Shown here piece after piece: positions 8,869 through 16,690 of a DNA stretch of 64,000 nucleotides. The stretch covers positions 3,100,001-3,164,000 of the forward strand of contig NC_019693.1 in the NCBI RefSeq assembly GCF_000317105.1, written 5' to 3'. A model generated the notes under the pieces. That model was not told the origin of the DNA and did no database searches. It was given only the letters and a program-made list of their open reading frames with translations. Origin of the DNA: Oscillatoria acuminata PCC 6304 (GTDB taxonomy: Bacteria > Cyanobacteriota > Cyanobacteriia > Cyanobacteriales > Laspinemataceae). Each line of letters starts with the position of its first letter. Position 1 is the stretch's first letter. The position numbers were made by a program, and so were the translations under genes.

Positions 8869-10390
8869 GGTTCGGAATCGCTACACTCTCTGCTATTCTA
8901 TTCTCCTGCAAAGCCTTCACTTGTGCAGTGAGGCTTTCCGACTTTTTCGATTCGGGTACGAATCGCGTGACCGTCTGCTTGACAAATCCTTGCAAAAATG
9001 CCATGCGTTGATTCTGTTGGAACACTGTTTTTAAGGTTTCACTCAGTTGTTCCAAATTAATCCCGGACTCTGCACTCACGTCCTGCGCTTGGAAGTATTC
9101 AATCAGACTCAAACCCGCTAACCGAGTTAAATAGGCGGCGCTAATCCCTTGGACTACTCCACCAGCAATGTATGTGACGGCGTTGCTTTTGAGGATGGCT
9201 GAAATGGTTTGGGTAGAAAGTTCCACCACTCCCAGTTTCACCAGTTGTTCCCCCATTGCAGCAGCGATCGCCTTTTCTCGGTCAAAGGAAAAAGGATGCT
9301 GATAAATTTCCCCTAATTCCACAATTAATTGCGTAGTAACCGCACCTGTGGCTAACAAATCTAGGGCTGCTACAGGGTTCGCAAAGGTTGCCGCAGCGGA
9401 AATATACTGATATTTCTCGATGACTGGCATGGCCCGATCGCGACGCAGTTGGTTTAATACCTGTTGTGCTTCCGCTTTTAAGGCGACTGCCTGCCGGTAA
9501 CTTTGGGCGATTACAAACTGCTGGCTTTCTTTTGCCACCATTTCCTGTAACCGCGTCATTAATCCAGTCGCTTCCGGTTCCGGTTGTTCCATTGTCTCAA
9601 CGGTTGTCCCATCACTTTGATGCTGCCGCACTTTGACTGGATTGGGTGCAACCGAAATTGCTACAACATTCTCAGGATTTAATGTCAATCCCAGGCGATC
9701 AATCGCCCGTTGCAAGATTCCCGCCTGTTGTTCCGGTAACGTCTGGTCTTTTTTATTCCAGGCAACCAAAACCGGGACGGCTGCTACGGTGAGTTGTTGA
9801 ATGGCTTGAAATTCTGAGTCGGTTAAGTCACCACTGGTTAAAAATACCACTACATCCGCAGCAATTGCCTGTTTCCATGCCGCCGTCGCTTGTAACGGCA
9901 ATCCTTCCTCGGCATCTCGGACTGTAAACAAGGCAGGAATTTCCGCAAAGGTTAGGGTTTTATCGGTTTGTGACTGCCAGTTTGACTGCAACCATTGCAT
10001 TACTGTCGTTTTGCCGGTACTTTTACCTCCTGCGATCGCCAGATGCAGTGCATTTCGAGTTGCATCTGGTGAGAGTTGTCCTAAGCGAGTTCTCAAGTCA
10101 GCAATGATTTTGGCATCGCCTGCCTCTGCCTCAATTTTGGCGATCGCCAGTTCCGCTTGAGTTTTGGCTTGTTCCAGCATTTCTGCGGTGACTGATTCAG
10201 CGGCAATGGGTTTAATCGTTGCCGGTTCCCGTTTTTTGAACAGCCAAAATCCGGCACCAACGGCGATCGCGCCGAGTACCCCAAATTCCCCCGCTTCTCC
10301 CCAGGAGTGATTCAAACTCTCCATCGCCCATAGGCCAAATGATAAGCCCAAACCGCCAATTAAAATAGGTCGTTGCAGTTTAACTGCCAT
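8852..10390 (-). CDS. Second membrane-associated GTPase, DUF697-like, partner of the downstream GTPase
   Basis: The product has 512 residues. Two hydrophobic stretches near the N-terminus (about 9-25 and 35-52) should anchor it in a membrane. A P-loop of the form GGKSTGKT is at 121-128 and a G4 motif NKKD at 212-215. The G3 region is poorly conserved (no DTPG), so hydrolysis may be weak or altered. The C-terminal half is Ala-rich and amphipathic, as in DUF697 proteins. It starts with ATG at 10390 and overlaps the next gene by 17 bp, an arrangement that suggests equimolar synthesis of two paralogous GTPases acting as a heteromer. Function unknown. Confidence 0.86.
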   Translation of the reverse strand: MAVKLQRPILIGGLGLSFGLWAMESLNHSWGEAGEFGVLGAIAVGAGFWLFKKREPATIKPIAAESVTAEMLEQAKTQAELAIAKIEAEAGDAKIIADLRTRLGQLSPDATRNALHLAIAGGKSTGKTTVMQWLQSNWQSQTDKTLTFAEIPALFTVRDAEEGLPLQATAAWKQAIAADVVVFLTSGDLTDSEFQAIQQLTVAAVPVLVAWNKKDQTLPEQQAGILQRAIDRLGLTLNPENVVAISVAPNPVKVRQHQSDGTTVETMEQPEPEATGLMTRLQEMVAKESQQFVIAQSYRQAVALKAEAQQVLNQLRRDRAMPVIEKYQYISAAATFANPVAALDLLATGAVTTQLIVELGEIYQHPFSFDREKAIAAAMGEQLVKLGVVELSTQTISAILKSNAVTYIAGGVVQGISAAYLTRLAGLSLIEYFQAQDVSAESGINLEQLSETLKTVFQQNQRMAFLQGFVKQTVTRFVPESKKSESLTAQVKALQENRIAESVAIPNLEPST

Positions 10391-10570
10391 AAAATTATCC
10401 CACTTTTTTTATAGATGTTGATTCGTGGGGCAACCGGGGGCAAACAGTTCCGAATACGCGATCGCCCTTCTTTTCTATTTCCATTTTAACGGCTGGGGTT
10501 ACACTTCCACCTCTACTATTACAGTGCGGATTTTACGAGCACCTTGGAAATAGGGGACAAACCCAGGACA

Positions 10571-10740
10571 AGAAACCCGGTTTCTGACCCCTACCCAGGA
10601 CTAGAAACCGGGTTTCTAACCGAGATTGTTGCTATTTGCCAGAAATTCTTGCAAGAAACCCGGTTTCTGACCCCCTACCCTGGGATAACGCCTGAAGGCG
10701 TTACTACGAACTAAGAGTACGACTGAAGTCGTTACTACGA
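10571..10740. repeat. AGAAACCCGGTTTCT palindromes and ACTACGA hairpins
   Basis: Perfect or near-perfect 15-mers AGAAACC(C/G)GGTTTCT occur at 10571-10585, 10603-10617 and 10654-10668. They are followed by two stem-loops ending in ACTACGA at 10687-10709 and 10719-10740. The AGAAACC palindrome is also present at about 36914-36957. No gene is visible between 10391 and 10922. Confidence 0.88.
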
Positions 10741-10801
10741 ACACCGGATCACGACTGATACCAAATCCGGAGTTCAAAAGTCATTTTTACTCTTTACTCT
10801 T

Positions 10802-10917
10802 TAGCCCGCGCAGGCGGGCTTTGTCCGTATAGCCCCAGGCTTCAGCCTGCGGGCGTTTACTCTTTAGCCCGCGCAGGCGGGCTTTGTCCGTATAGCCCCA
10901 GGCTTCAGCCTGCGGGT
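10802..10917 (+). repeat. Two-hairpin REP-like element, copies 2 and 3 in tandem
   Basis: Two copies with the same orientation occupy 10802-10853 and 10864-10916. Both carry the variant second hairpin CCAGGCTTCAGCCTGCGGG instead of CCACCCTTGAGGGTGCGGG. The change is compensatory, keeping the stem while altering the sequence, which argues that the RNA or DNA fold is what is maintained. Confidence 0.9.
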
Positions 10918-10925
10918 GTTTACCA

Positions 10926-10968
10926 AAAACAAAACCCTGCAATCATTTACGATTACAGGGTTTTATTT
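10926..10968 (-). terminator. Rho-independent terminator of the initiator tRNA
   Basis: Arms AAAACCCTG(C)AATC and GATT(A)CAGGGTTTT pair around a short loop. On the minus strand the stem is followed by a T-rich tract (TTTTGTTTTTGG). It begins about 7 bp beyond the mature 3' end of the tRNA. Because the flanking A/T tracts are symmetric it could act in both directions. Confidence 0.85.
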
Positions 10969-10974
10969 TAGTAA

Positions 10975-11294
10975 TGGCGGGAGGCGGATTTGAACCACCG
11001 ACCTTCGGGTTATGCGTACCATCTACAGCTTTCGCTGCCCGGTATCTTTCCAGTTTGTGGTCTGGACTCTCCCTTCACCCTCAGCTTTAACTGTTAGGGT
11101 GCCTCCCATCGAGTCTCTACACCTTCTCTTGTTCAGAGCTTGGCTCGGGATTACCGCGCTACCGGCTTCCCCGAATTTGAGAGGCTATCGCATACCAGTT
11201 TCCTTAGTATGCAGCCCATCGCAATGCTAACTATTAAGCGTTTAGTTAACTTGCGTATTGAGCCCGACGAGCTACCAGACTGCTCTATCCCGCG
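10975..11294 (-). tRNA. Initiator tRNA-fMet(CAU), interrupted by a group I intron
   Basis: The 5' exon (11294-11261, 34 nt) reads CGCGGGATAGAGCAGTCTGG... and ends in ...CTCGTCGGGCT. The 3' exon (11014-10975, 40 nt) begins CATAACCCGAAGG and ends in ...CCTCCCGCCA. Joined, they give the anticodon stem TCGGG/CCCGA with loop CTCATAA, i.e. anticodon CAU. The three consecutive G-C pairs at the base of the anticodon stem and the unpaired C1 of the acceptor are initiator hallmarks. The mature length is 74 nt, and the terminal CCA is not encoded. The 5' exon ends in U33 and the intron ends in G, as group I splicing requires. Confidence 0.95.
11015..11260 (-). ncRNA. Group I intron in tRNA-fMet, 246 nt, no homing endonuclease
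   Basis: On the minus strand the catalytic-core segments appear in order: a P-like AATTCGGGGAAGCCG, a Q element AATCCCGAGCCAAGC, an R element GTAGAGACTCGATGGGAGG and an S element AAGGGAGAGTCCAGACC. P/Q and R/S pair to form P4, P6 and P7 of the group I core, close to the cyanobacterial tRNA-Leu intron type (IC3-like by resemblance). At 246 nt it is compact and has no open frame large enough for an endonuclease, unlike the Synechocystis fMet intron. It lies between U33 and C34, directly before the anticodon. Self-splicing is expected but not demonstrated. Confidence 0.93.
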
Positions 11295-11444
11295 TCACTG
11301 AAGTTACTATAACCTAAACTTAACTGTTTTGACAACCCCTAAAGTGAAACTTTTTTAAATCCCTTGCTACCAGAGGGTTTCAGCCTTTTTCGCCCTCAGC
11401 ACCTCCCGCAAGCCCCCTCTAATCATGAAAAAAAAACTAAGAAA

Positions 11445-11468
11445 ACACCTGAATAGCTGTTCATGTGT
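11445..11468. promoter_or_regulatory. SmtB/ArsR-type 12-2-12 operator
   Basis: The imperfect palindrome ACACCTGAATAGCTGTTCATGTGT contains TGAA-N6-TTCA, the hallmark of SmtB/CzrA-type metal-sensor operators. It lies 37 bp upstream of the metallothionein ATG and overlaps the likely promoter (a TTAAGAT -10-like hexamer follows). Zinc release of a repressor is the known mechanism for this operator class. The repressor gene is not in the neighbourhood. Confidence 0.75.
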
Positions 11469-11504
11469 TAAGATGAATTCAGAATTAATGGAGGAAGTCG
11501 AGCA

Positions 11505-11672
11505 ATGACGACCGTAACTCAAATGAAATGCGCCTGTGAATCCTGCCTCTGCGTGGTTCCGACTGATAAAGCCGTGATGAAAGATGGCAAGCCCTACTGT
11601 TCTGATGCCTGTGCCAATGGTCATGTGGATGGAACAGGGTGTGGACACTCCGGTTGTGACTGTCACTCCTAA
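11505..11672 (+). CDS. Bacterial metallothionein (SmtA/BmtA-like), 55 residues
   Basis: The product MTTVTQMKCACESCLCVVPT... has nine cysteines and three histidines: CACESCLC at 9-16, YCSDACANGH at 31-40, and GCGHSGCDCHS at the C-terminus. This Cys/His pattern is that of cyanobacterial SmtA, which folds a Zn4Cys9His2 cluster and buffers zinc and cadmium in the cytoplasm. A strong ribosome binding site, GGAGGAAG at 11490-11497, precedes the ATG by 7 nt. The gene is monocistronic, with an SmtB-type operator upstream and a strong terminator just after the stop codon. Confidence 0.96.
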   Translation: MTTVTQMKCACESCLCVVPTDKAVMKDGKPYCSDACANGHVDGTGCGHSGCDCHS

Positions 11673-11685
11673 TCTTAGTCATCAG

Positions 11686-11734
11686 CAAAAATGCCCTCAT
11701 TCCTTTAGTCAAAGGGAATGAGGGCATTTTTTTT
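11686..11734 (+). terminator. Terminator of the metallothionein gene
   Basis: A 13-bp stem (ATGCCCTCATTCC with GGAATGAGGGCAT) encloses a 10-nt loop and ends in a run of eight T. It starts 14 bp after the TAA stop codon. The A-run on the left also makes it usable on the other strand. Confidence 0.93.
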
Positions 11735-11783
11735 CAAGCAAGGACTAGCAAACCAAATCCGGCTGTCACAGTCTTTTTTGAGG

Positions 11784-11837
11784 TTAGCCCGCGCAGGCGG
11801 GCTTTGTCTGTGTAGCCCCACCCTTGAGGGTGTAGGG
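11784..11837 (+). repeat. Two-hairpin REP-like element, copy 4
   Basis: TTAGCCCGCGCAGGCGGGCT is followed by TTGTCTGTGTAGCCCC and the second hairpin CCACCCTTGAGGGTGTAGGG. It abuts the stop codon of the minus-strand secreted protein gene (stop at 11840). Confidence 0.88.
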
Positions 11838-11839
11838 AA

Positions 11840-12439
11840 TTAAGTCGAAGGAAGATTTGGCGAGGGGCGAGTGGGGGCTGGGGGTTCCCTGCCGGGGATA
11901 AAATTAGGTAGGGGTGAACCCACGCGATCGCGAGCATCAATGCAAACCGACATCGCCTGAGACGTGACCAAATCAATTTGATTTTGTAACCCCACCACAC
12001 ACCGCGAAAACTGGGCAGGTAATAAACTGCGGCGACAGAAATCGAGAATTAATGGGGCCTCAGATTCTGCCGTCCGTCCGCTAATATCCACCACACAGGT
12101 TGCCAACTCCAGAGGACGACGGACCTGTTGACAGCGAGTTAGGGCATCCTCCGCCAGAATATCCGTGCGGCGATCGATCTCAACCACGCATTCCGAGAGG
12201 TCTTCCGGGCGGAGGGCCGCAGAGCAGGCAAGGGCCACAGTCTCAGGGGAGAGTTGGCGATCGAGTAACTCAGCAGCACAGCGATTATAAGCATTGTTTC
12301 TCGCTGCTGCCGGTGTCGGGTTTAACGGGATTAGGCCCACTGTTAGCGCAACCAGGGAAAGCCCCAACAGTCCACCCTTGCGCCACCGTTGTGCTGGGGC
12401 GCTACTCCCGAGGCGACTGCTAATTTTCCGAATCATCAT
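11840..12439 (-). CDS. Exported cysteine-containing protein of unknown function
   Basis: The 199-residue product has a clear Sec signal peptide (a positively charged start, the hydrophobic stretch LLGLSLVALTVGLIPL, then the cleavage-site-like PAAA-RNNAY at about residue 46-48). The mature part repeats a motif of the form C...LSPxxVAxxCSxAxxPEDLSxCVVEI: conserved cysteine pairs in ECVVEID, TCVVDIS, RCVVGL and VCIDARD, spaced about 38-40 residues apart. This gives three to four helical Cys-paired repeats. The tail is Pro-rich. I recognise this as a type widespread in cyanobacteria but without a known function. The gene is divergent from rpsD (157 bp between starts). Confidence 0.8.
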   Translation of the reverse strand: MMIRKISSRLGSSAPAQRWRKGGLLGLSLVALTVGLIPLNPTPAAARNNAYNRCAAELLDRQLSPETVALACSAALRPEDLSECVVEIDRRTDILAEDALTRCQQVRRPLELATCVVDISGRTAESEAPLILDFCRRSLLPAQFSRCVVGLQNQIDLVTSQAMSVCIDARDRVGSPLPNFIPGREPPAPTRPSPNLPST

Positions 12440-12596
12440 TAATTTAAAGACTCCTCATGACAAAAAACAGGACATTTGACCCTCAACCGATGTTTCTGAG
12501 CACAAAGTCATCTAAAGTTAGACTTGAAACTGAACCTAGTAAAGATCTATACTAGAGAGTCTGGGAAAACTGTGTAACAACTGACGAGGAAAAGGA

Positions 12597-13205
12597 ATGT
12601 CACGATATCGAGGCCCGAGACTGAGAATAGTACGCCGTTTAGGAGAACTGCCCGGATTATCGCGCAAAACTCCTAAGCGCGCCTATCCCCCAGGACAGCA
12701 CGGGCAAGCCCGCAAAAAGCGCTCGGAATATGCAGTCCGCTTAGAAGAAAAGCAAAAACTGCGCTTTAACTATGGTCTGAGCGAAAAGCAACTGCTGCGC
12801 TATGTCCGTCGCGCCCGTCGCGTCACGGGTTCTACGGGTCAAGTGCTGCTACAACTGTTAGAGATGCGTTTGGATAATACCATTTTCCGCATGGGAATGG
12901 CACCCACGATTCCAGCCGCACGGCAATTGGTCAACCACGGCCACCTTACGGTTAATGGTCGGGTTGTTGATATTCCCAGTTACAATTGCCGTCCCGGAGA
13001 CCAAATTGTTGTCAGAGATCGGGAAAAATCTCGCCAGATGGTCCAAGCTAACTTGCAATCTCCTGGATTAGCCAATATGCCCAGCCATTTAGAGTTTGAC
13101 AAAACCAAACTAGAAGGCAAGGTCAATGGAGTTATTGAGCGGGAATGGATCGCGCTACAAATTAATGAGCTCCTGGTGGTTGAATACTATTCTCGACAAG
13201 CCTAA
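12597..13205 (+). CDS. rpsD: 30S ribosomal protein S4
   Basis: The protein has 202 residues, starts [20 protein letters not shown] and contains the [14 protein letters not shown] segment and the S4 RNA-binding domain (about residues 90-155: [36 protein letters not shown]). It binds 16S rRNA early in small-subunit assembly. The short N-terminus without the zinc-binding cysteines is the C-minus form usual in cyanobacteria and plastids. An AGGAAAAGG stretch lies just upstream of the ATG. The gene stands alone, as is common in cyanobacteria, and is followed by a terminator. Confidence 0.98.
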   Translation: MSRYRGPRLRIVRRLGELPGLSRKTPKRAYPPGQHGQARKKRSEYAVRLEEKQKLRFNYGLSEKQLLRYVRRARRVTGSTGQVLLQLLEMRLDNTIFRMGMAPTIPAARQLVNHGHLTVNGRVVDIPSYNCRPGDQIVVRDREKSRQMVQANLQSPGLANMPSHLEFDKTKLEGKVNGVIEREWIALQINELLVVEYYSRQA

Positions 13206-13255
13206 CGTTTCAAGTCTCGCTGCTTCTTACCGCGCAGCCTAATTAGAGATTTTTC

Positions 13256-13288
13256 AAAGCCCCCAAACCCGTCAGCAAGGGGGCTTTT
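13256..13288 (+). terminator. Terminator of rpsD
   Basis: AAAGCCCCC pairs with GGGGGCTTT across a 14-nt loop and is followed by a short T tract. It lies about 50 bp after the rpsD stop codon. Confidence 0.85.
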
Positions 13289-13309
13289 AGTTTGGGTATG
13301 GATGGGGGA

Positions 13310-13616
13310 GACCGCCAATCGAGATGGGGAGGATGGGGAGGATGGGGGAGATGGCTCCTCGTGACGTGGCTCTGCCGCGTCACGGACTCTGGAGGCTCTG
13401 CCTCCAGTCCCCGAGCAGGCGTTTAAGCTGCCTATTGTTCGGGTCACGGCTTTCCTCGTGATGAGAGGTACAGGCGGCAGAGCCGCCAAGAGTCGGTGAC
13501 GCGGCAGAGCCACGTCACGAGGACATCTATCCCATCTCCCATCCTCCCCATCCTCCCCATCCTCCCCTTCTCCCCCATCCTCCCCACCTCCCCCACCTCC
13601 CCAATCTCCCCCATCC
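13310..13616. repeat. CTCCCCATC low-complexity tracts flanking GTCACGGCAGAGCC-type palindromes
   Basis: GGGGAGGATGGGGGAGATGG tracts at 13322-13350 are mirrored by CCCATCCTCCCCATC tracts at 13530-13616, so the whole block is a large imperfect inverted repeat. Its inside carries palindromes of the GTGACGTGGCTCTGCCGCGTCAC type (13358-13382 and 13496-13522). The same GGCAGAGCC/GTCACG words recur in the 125-bp array at 38796-39295 and at 51085-51125. No gene is supported; frames here are repeat artefacts. Confidence 0.85.
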
Positions 13617-14693
13617 TCATCCTCCAATTTGCGACATGGTACGGCTGTAGCTGCCGGTTTCGGTGCCAGACTCCCGCTGTTTGTAGTTGATCTCGGGTTT
13701 GAGGTCGAGTAAATGGGCGACTTGTTCTCGGATTTCCGGGAGGGGAATCCCGTTGCGGAGGGCGGTTTTGAGGTTGATTTGGCCGGTTTCGTTGAGCAGA
13801 CAGGGCCGTAACCAGCCTTCTGCACTTAAGCGCATTCGGTTACACCGATCGCAAAAACATTCGGACATCTGAGAAATAAATCCCACGGTCCCTTTAGCAT
13901 GGGGAATCTGAAACACATCGGCAGGGCCATTTCCGGTGACTTGTCCTTCTGATAATCCCCAGCGATCGCGAATGCGTTGGCGCAGTTCTTCTGAGGGAAT
14001 CCAACCCCGATCGCCAAATAATTCCCCATTCCCGATCGGCATGAATTCGATGAAGCGAACGTGCCAATTTCGAGCAATCGTTAATTCAGCTAACTTTAAA
14101 ACTTCGCCATCATTAACGCCGGGAATCACCACGACATTTAATTTTAAAGGGTTAAATCCAACCCGATAGGCTTCAAGAATTCCATCCCAAACTTGTTGCC
14201 AGCGACTAGTGCCGCGCGTTCCGGCTAGGAAGTCGAAGGTTTGTGCTTCCAGAGAGTCGAGACTAATATTAATCCGGCGCAGTCCGGCATCATAGAGAGT
14301 TTGGGCTTTTTGGGCGAGGAAAAAGCCATTGGTCGTCATGGCTAAGTCTTGAGTTTGGGGGAGATTGGCGATCGCCTCGACAATTTCCACTACATCTGGA
14401 CGGATTAGGGGTTCTCCTCCGGTTAAGCGAAACCGCGTAAATCCGACGGGGATAAAAACTTCTTTGAGTAACGTTAACAGTTCCTCCCGAGTGAGGAAAT
14501 CTTGTTGCCGGATATAGTTCAGTTCTGCCCCTTCTGGCATACAGTATTGGCAGCGAAAATTGCAGCGGTCAATTAAACTAATCCTCAGATAATCCACTCG
14601 ATTTCGCTGTGGCGGGACTTCACTGGTCTGAGTGGTATTTTTTAACGGGTTGTTTTCAACAAGATTGCCCATTTGACCCCTAGATGCTTTCAT
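13617..14693 (-). CDS. moaA: GTP 3',8-cyclase, molybdenum cofactor biosynthesis protein A
   Basis: MoaA is a radical-SAM enzyme that rearranges GTP to the first pterin intermediate of molybdenum cofactor synthesis. The N-terminal cluster motif [16 protein letters not shown] gives the Cys-x3-Cys-x2-Cys ligands to the SAM cluster. The C-terminal cluster ligands are in [11 protein letters not shown] and WLRPCLL, and FRLTGGEP is the SAM-binding GGEP motif. The product has 358 residues with a roughly 30-residue N-terminal extension, and a second ATG at 14672 is possible. The C-terminus ends SQIGG, the double glycine typical and functionally important in MoaA. The gene is alone here, with no other moa genes in the window. 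Confidence 0.97.
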   Translation of the reverse strand: MKASRGQMGNLVENNPLKNTTQTSEVPPQRNRVDYLRISLIDRCNFRCQYCMPEGAELNYIRQQDFLTREELLTLLKEVFIPVGFTRFRLTGGEPLIRPDVVEIVEAIANLPQTQDLAMTTNGFFLAQKAQTLYDAGLRRINISLDSLEAQTFDFLAGTRGTSRWQQVWDGILEAYRVGFNPLKLNVVVIPGVNDGEVLKLAELTIARNWHVRFIEFMPIGNGELFGDRGWIPSEELRQRIRDRWGLSEGQVTGNGPADVFQIPHAKGTVGFISQMSECFCDRCNRMRLSAEGWLRPCLLNETGQINLKTALRNGIPLPEIREQVAHLLDLKPEINYKQRESGTETGSYSRTMSQIGG

Positions 14694-14852
14694 CGGATAT
14701 CTTGTCTATTCTAACGAAGACCCTTTCAGACTATCGTTCAGGTCTGGGGTTTTATCTATCAAAATTTTGATGAGTTGCTCTCAAAAATTTTTATAAGTGG
14801 CGGTGAACAGGGGTGAATTAAAGGAGAAGTTGAGGCCGGTTGATCCTGGTGT

Positions 14853-15434
14853 TTAGGGATTAATGGCTTGCTGAGACCAGGTGCGATCGCCATTGAATTG
14901 ATACAACCAGCGGTTTTGGGGTTCTCCTCGCAATTCTAACCAATCCACGGTGATGGGATCGAGTAAAAGTAAACAAAACTGGGCTAGGGGTTGACTGGTA
15001 TCCGGTATTGGGGGAAAGAAATCATCGCGATCGCCACAGGGTGCAGCGGGATCGGGCCAAGAAAACTGGCTTCGGGTACTGTCGGAGAGTTGCTGCCATT
15101 CCCGGCAACGGGCTTGTTGTAAGGTTGGGTTAGGGGTCTGAGGGTCTACTAAACTCAGGTGACCCTGGAGGCGGAACTGTTCCCGGGTGATGGGGAAGTA
15201 CCAACAGACTTCGCCATGAGGATGGGTGGGGATCTGTTGGGCTTTTTGGCTGCGGGCATCGGTGACGATTTTGAGTTGGTTGGTTTCCTCCAAAAAACCG
15301 CGAAAGACAACGGTGCGATTAGCAGGAGTGCCGTCTGGGCGGATTGTGGCGAGTTGGAAGTAGCGAGATTCGGGTCGGCTACGGTTGCGATGGAGGGCAT
15401 GGTTCAGAGGCGATCGCCACGGTGCAAGAGACAT
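14853..15434 (-). CDS. Pyridoxamine 5'-phosphate oxidase-fold FMN-binding protein
   Basis: The 193-residue protein has the split-barrel flavin fold. RYFQLATIRPDGTPANRTVV and FRGFLEETNQLKIVTDARS match the Alr4036/Npun_F5749-type PPOX family, as do the later EVCWYFPITREQFRLQG strand and the C-terminal DWLELRGEPQNRWLYQF. Canonical PdxH lengths and substrate-site arginines are not evident, so it is probably not the PLP-making enzyme. It likely binds FMN, with an unknown substrate. The ATG at 15434 follows a short GC-rich leader. Monocistronic. Confidence 0.88.
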   Translation of the reverse strand: MSLAPWRSPLNHALHRNRSRPESRYFQLATIRPDGTPANRTVVFRGFLEETNQLKIVTDARSQKAQQIPTHPHGEVCWYFPITREQFRLQGHLSLVDPQTPNPTLQQARCREWQQLSDSTRSQFSWPDPAAPCGDRDDFFPPIPDTSQPLAQFCLLLLDPITVDWLELRGEPQNRWLYQFNGDRTWSQQAINP

Positions 15435-16690
15435 GATTCAAGGAGACGGCGCTGAGATGGGCTTTTGTATTCTATCTCGACTGTAAAGGCGATCGGCCCT
15501 CAAAGCTGAGAGGATCGTCCCCGATTATGAATTAAATCTGTAGAAATCACCCAAGTGACAGAGCTTCACTTACACTACAAATAACAACGAGTCCCTGGCT
15601 TCCTGGTGGTTTCCCCCGGCATGAAAGGTGAGTGGAGGGGAGAAAATCCTGGAAACATTCATTCACTTTATTAGTGCAAAATTTCGGCGGCATGGAAGGC
15701 AGTAGCTTCCTTCCCCTGCCTAAGAGTTGCACAGCTTTTCCTTCTTGACATTTATCGCCGGATTTAACGGCATTAATTTTGATTAAATAGATTGCAAAAA
15801 ATTTGCAAACATTATAGCTGACTCAAAGCCAATCGCCGATCATTCATGATCAGAAGTCCCCAACCAATCCATTCATTCCGATGTACTGTAGGGATAACTT
15901 TGGCGATCCCAGCCTCTCTCCCCGGTCAGTTTAGCCAACAGTATTGTTGACAAAAGTTTACGTTTTTAAAAAAAATTGAATATTGCCAAAAATCCCCTTT
16001 TGAGGTAAGAGCCTAATTCTTTAAGATTAAATTAAAAATAGTTGTTTTTTTGTGTAATTTGTTGCCGAAATTACAACGAGATATAGGATAGATTCTTTTA
16101 GAGAAGTTAAAAACTTTCTTTTTCAGTTAGCATTGGCCCTTCAGATGTCTCATTTAGATGCAGTCGGAGCCTTGGTTCAACAAAATGATTTCAATACTGC
16201 AATCGGCCAACTAACCGATTCAACTTGGCCCTGGCTAGAACGGTTCCCTCAAGGGTTCTCGTTCCCCGGGAGAGATGATGGCGCTTCCAATTTAGCTCTT
16301 GAGAGACCCAAATCAGTTCAAGGGAAATTTTGCTGGATTGCTGCCAACGGTTCAGACCCCACAAGTTCTGCATTGCTGAGGGGAAGAACGGTATTCAGGG
16401 AACTGTCTGAATGCCTCCCTCAGGAAGATTCTCCCTAAAAAAGAGACAACCTCACCGGACCCTCAGTTTCCGCAACCCTATTCACCCTCACCGGACCCTC
16501 AGTTTCCGCAACCCTATTCACCGGCAGCCCAACCCGACGAGATCGGGTAAGTCCAGAGTTTTAAGGACCGGCTTCTTCCCAGAAGGCAAAGGCAGGAAAA
16601 GCCGCTTAATTGTGCAATCTACCCCTAACTCTAGCCCAATCCTGCCTGCCGATTTCTCTATCCCAAACCCATAGCGTGAGACGACGACCC
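15435..16690. other. Long gene-poor stretch before the GGDEF/EAL gene
   Basis: About 1.25 kb has no convincing gene. Between 15,750 and 16,110 it is AT-rich with many T and A tracts, as in a promoter or leader. A 101-codon frame (16133-16438, TTG start) has weak coding character and no recognisable domain. At 16450-16520 a 35-bp sequence is directly repeated. Just before the GGDEF/EAL gene the translated sequence resembles the end of a PAS domain, so part of this stretch may be a decayed 5' portion of that gene. Confidence 0.6.
16450..16520. repeat. 35-bp perfect direct repeat, period 36
   Basis: A unit beginning CCTCACCGGACCCTCAG and ending CCTATTCA occurs at 16450-16484 and 16486-16520, separated by one base. 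The two copies are identical, which points to a recent duplication. It lies 170 bp upstream of the likely start of the GGDEF/EAL gene. Confidence 0.9.

Noticed and set aside
11012-11230. 72-codon frame inside the tRNA region
   Set aside because: It lies on the opposite strand within the group I intron and tRNA exon, so it is a by-product of structured RNA sequence.
13202-13825. 207-codon minus-strand frame with poly-Gly/Asp/Glu
   Set aside because: Runs through the CTCCCCATC low-complexity tracts and overlaps moaA in another frame; not a gene.
16133-16438. 101-codon frame before the GGDEF/EAL gene
   Set aside because: TTG start, no ribosome binding site, no domain and weak coding character; it is described only as part of the gene-poor stretch.
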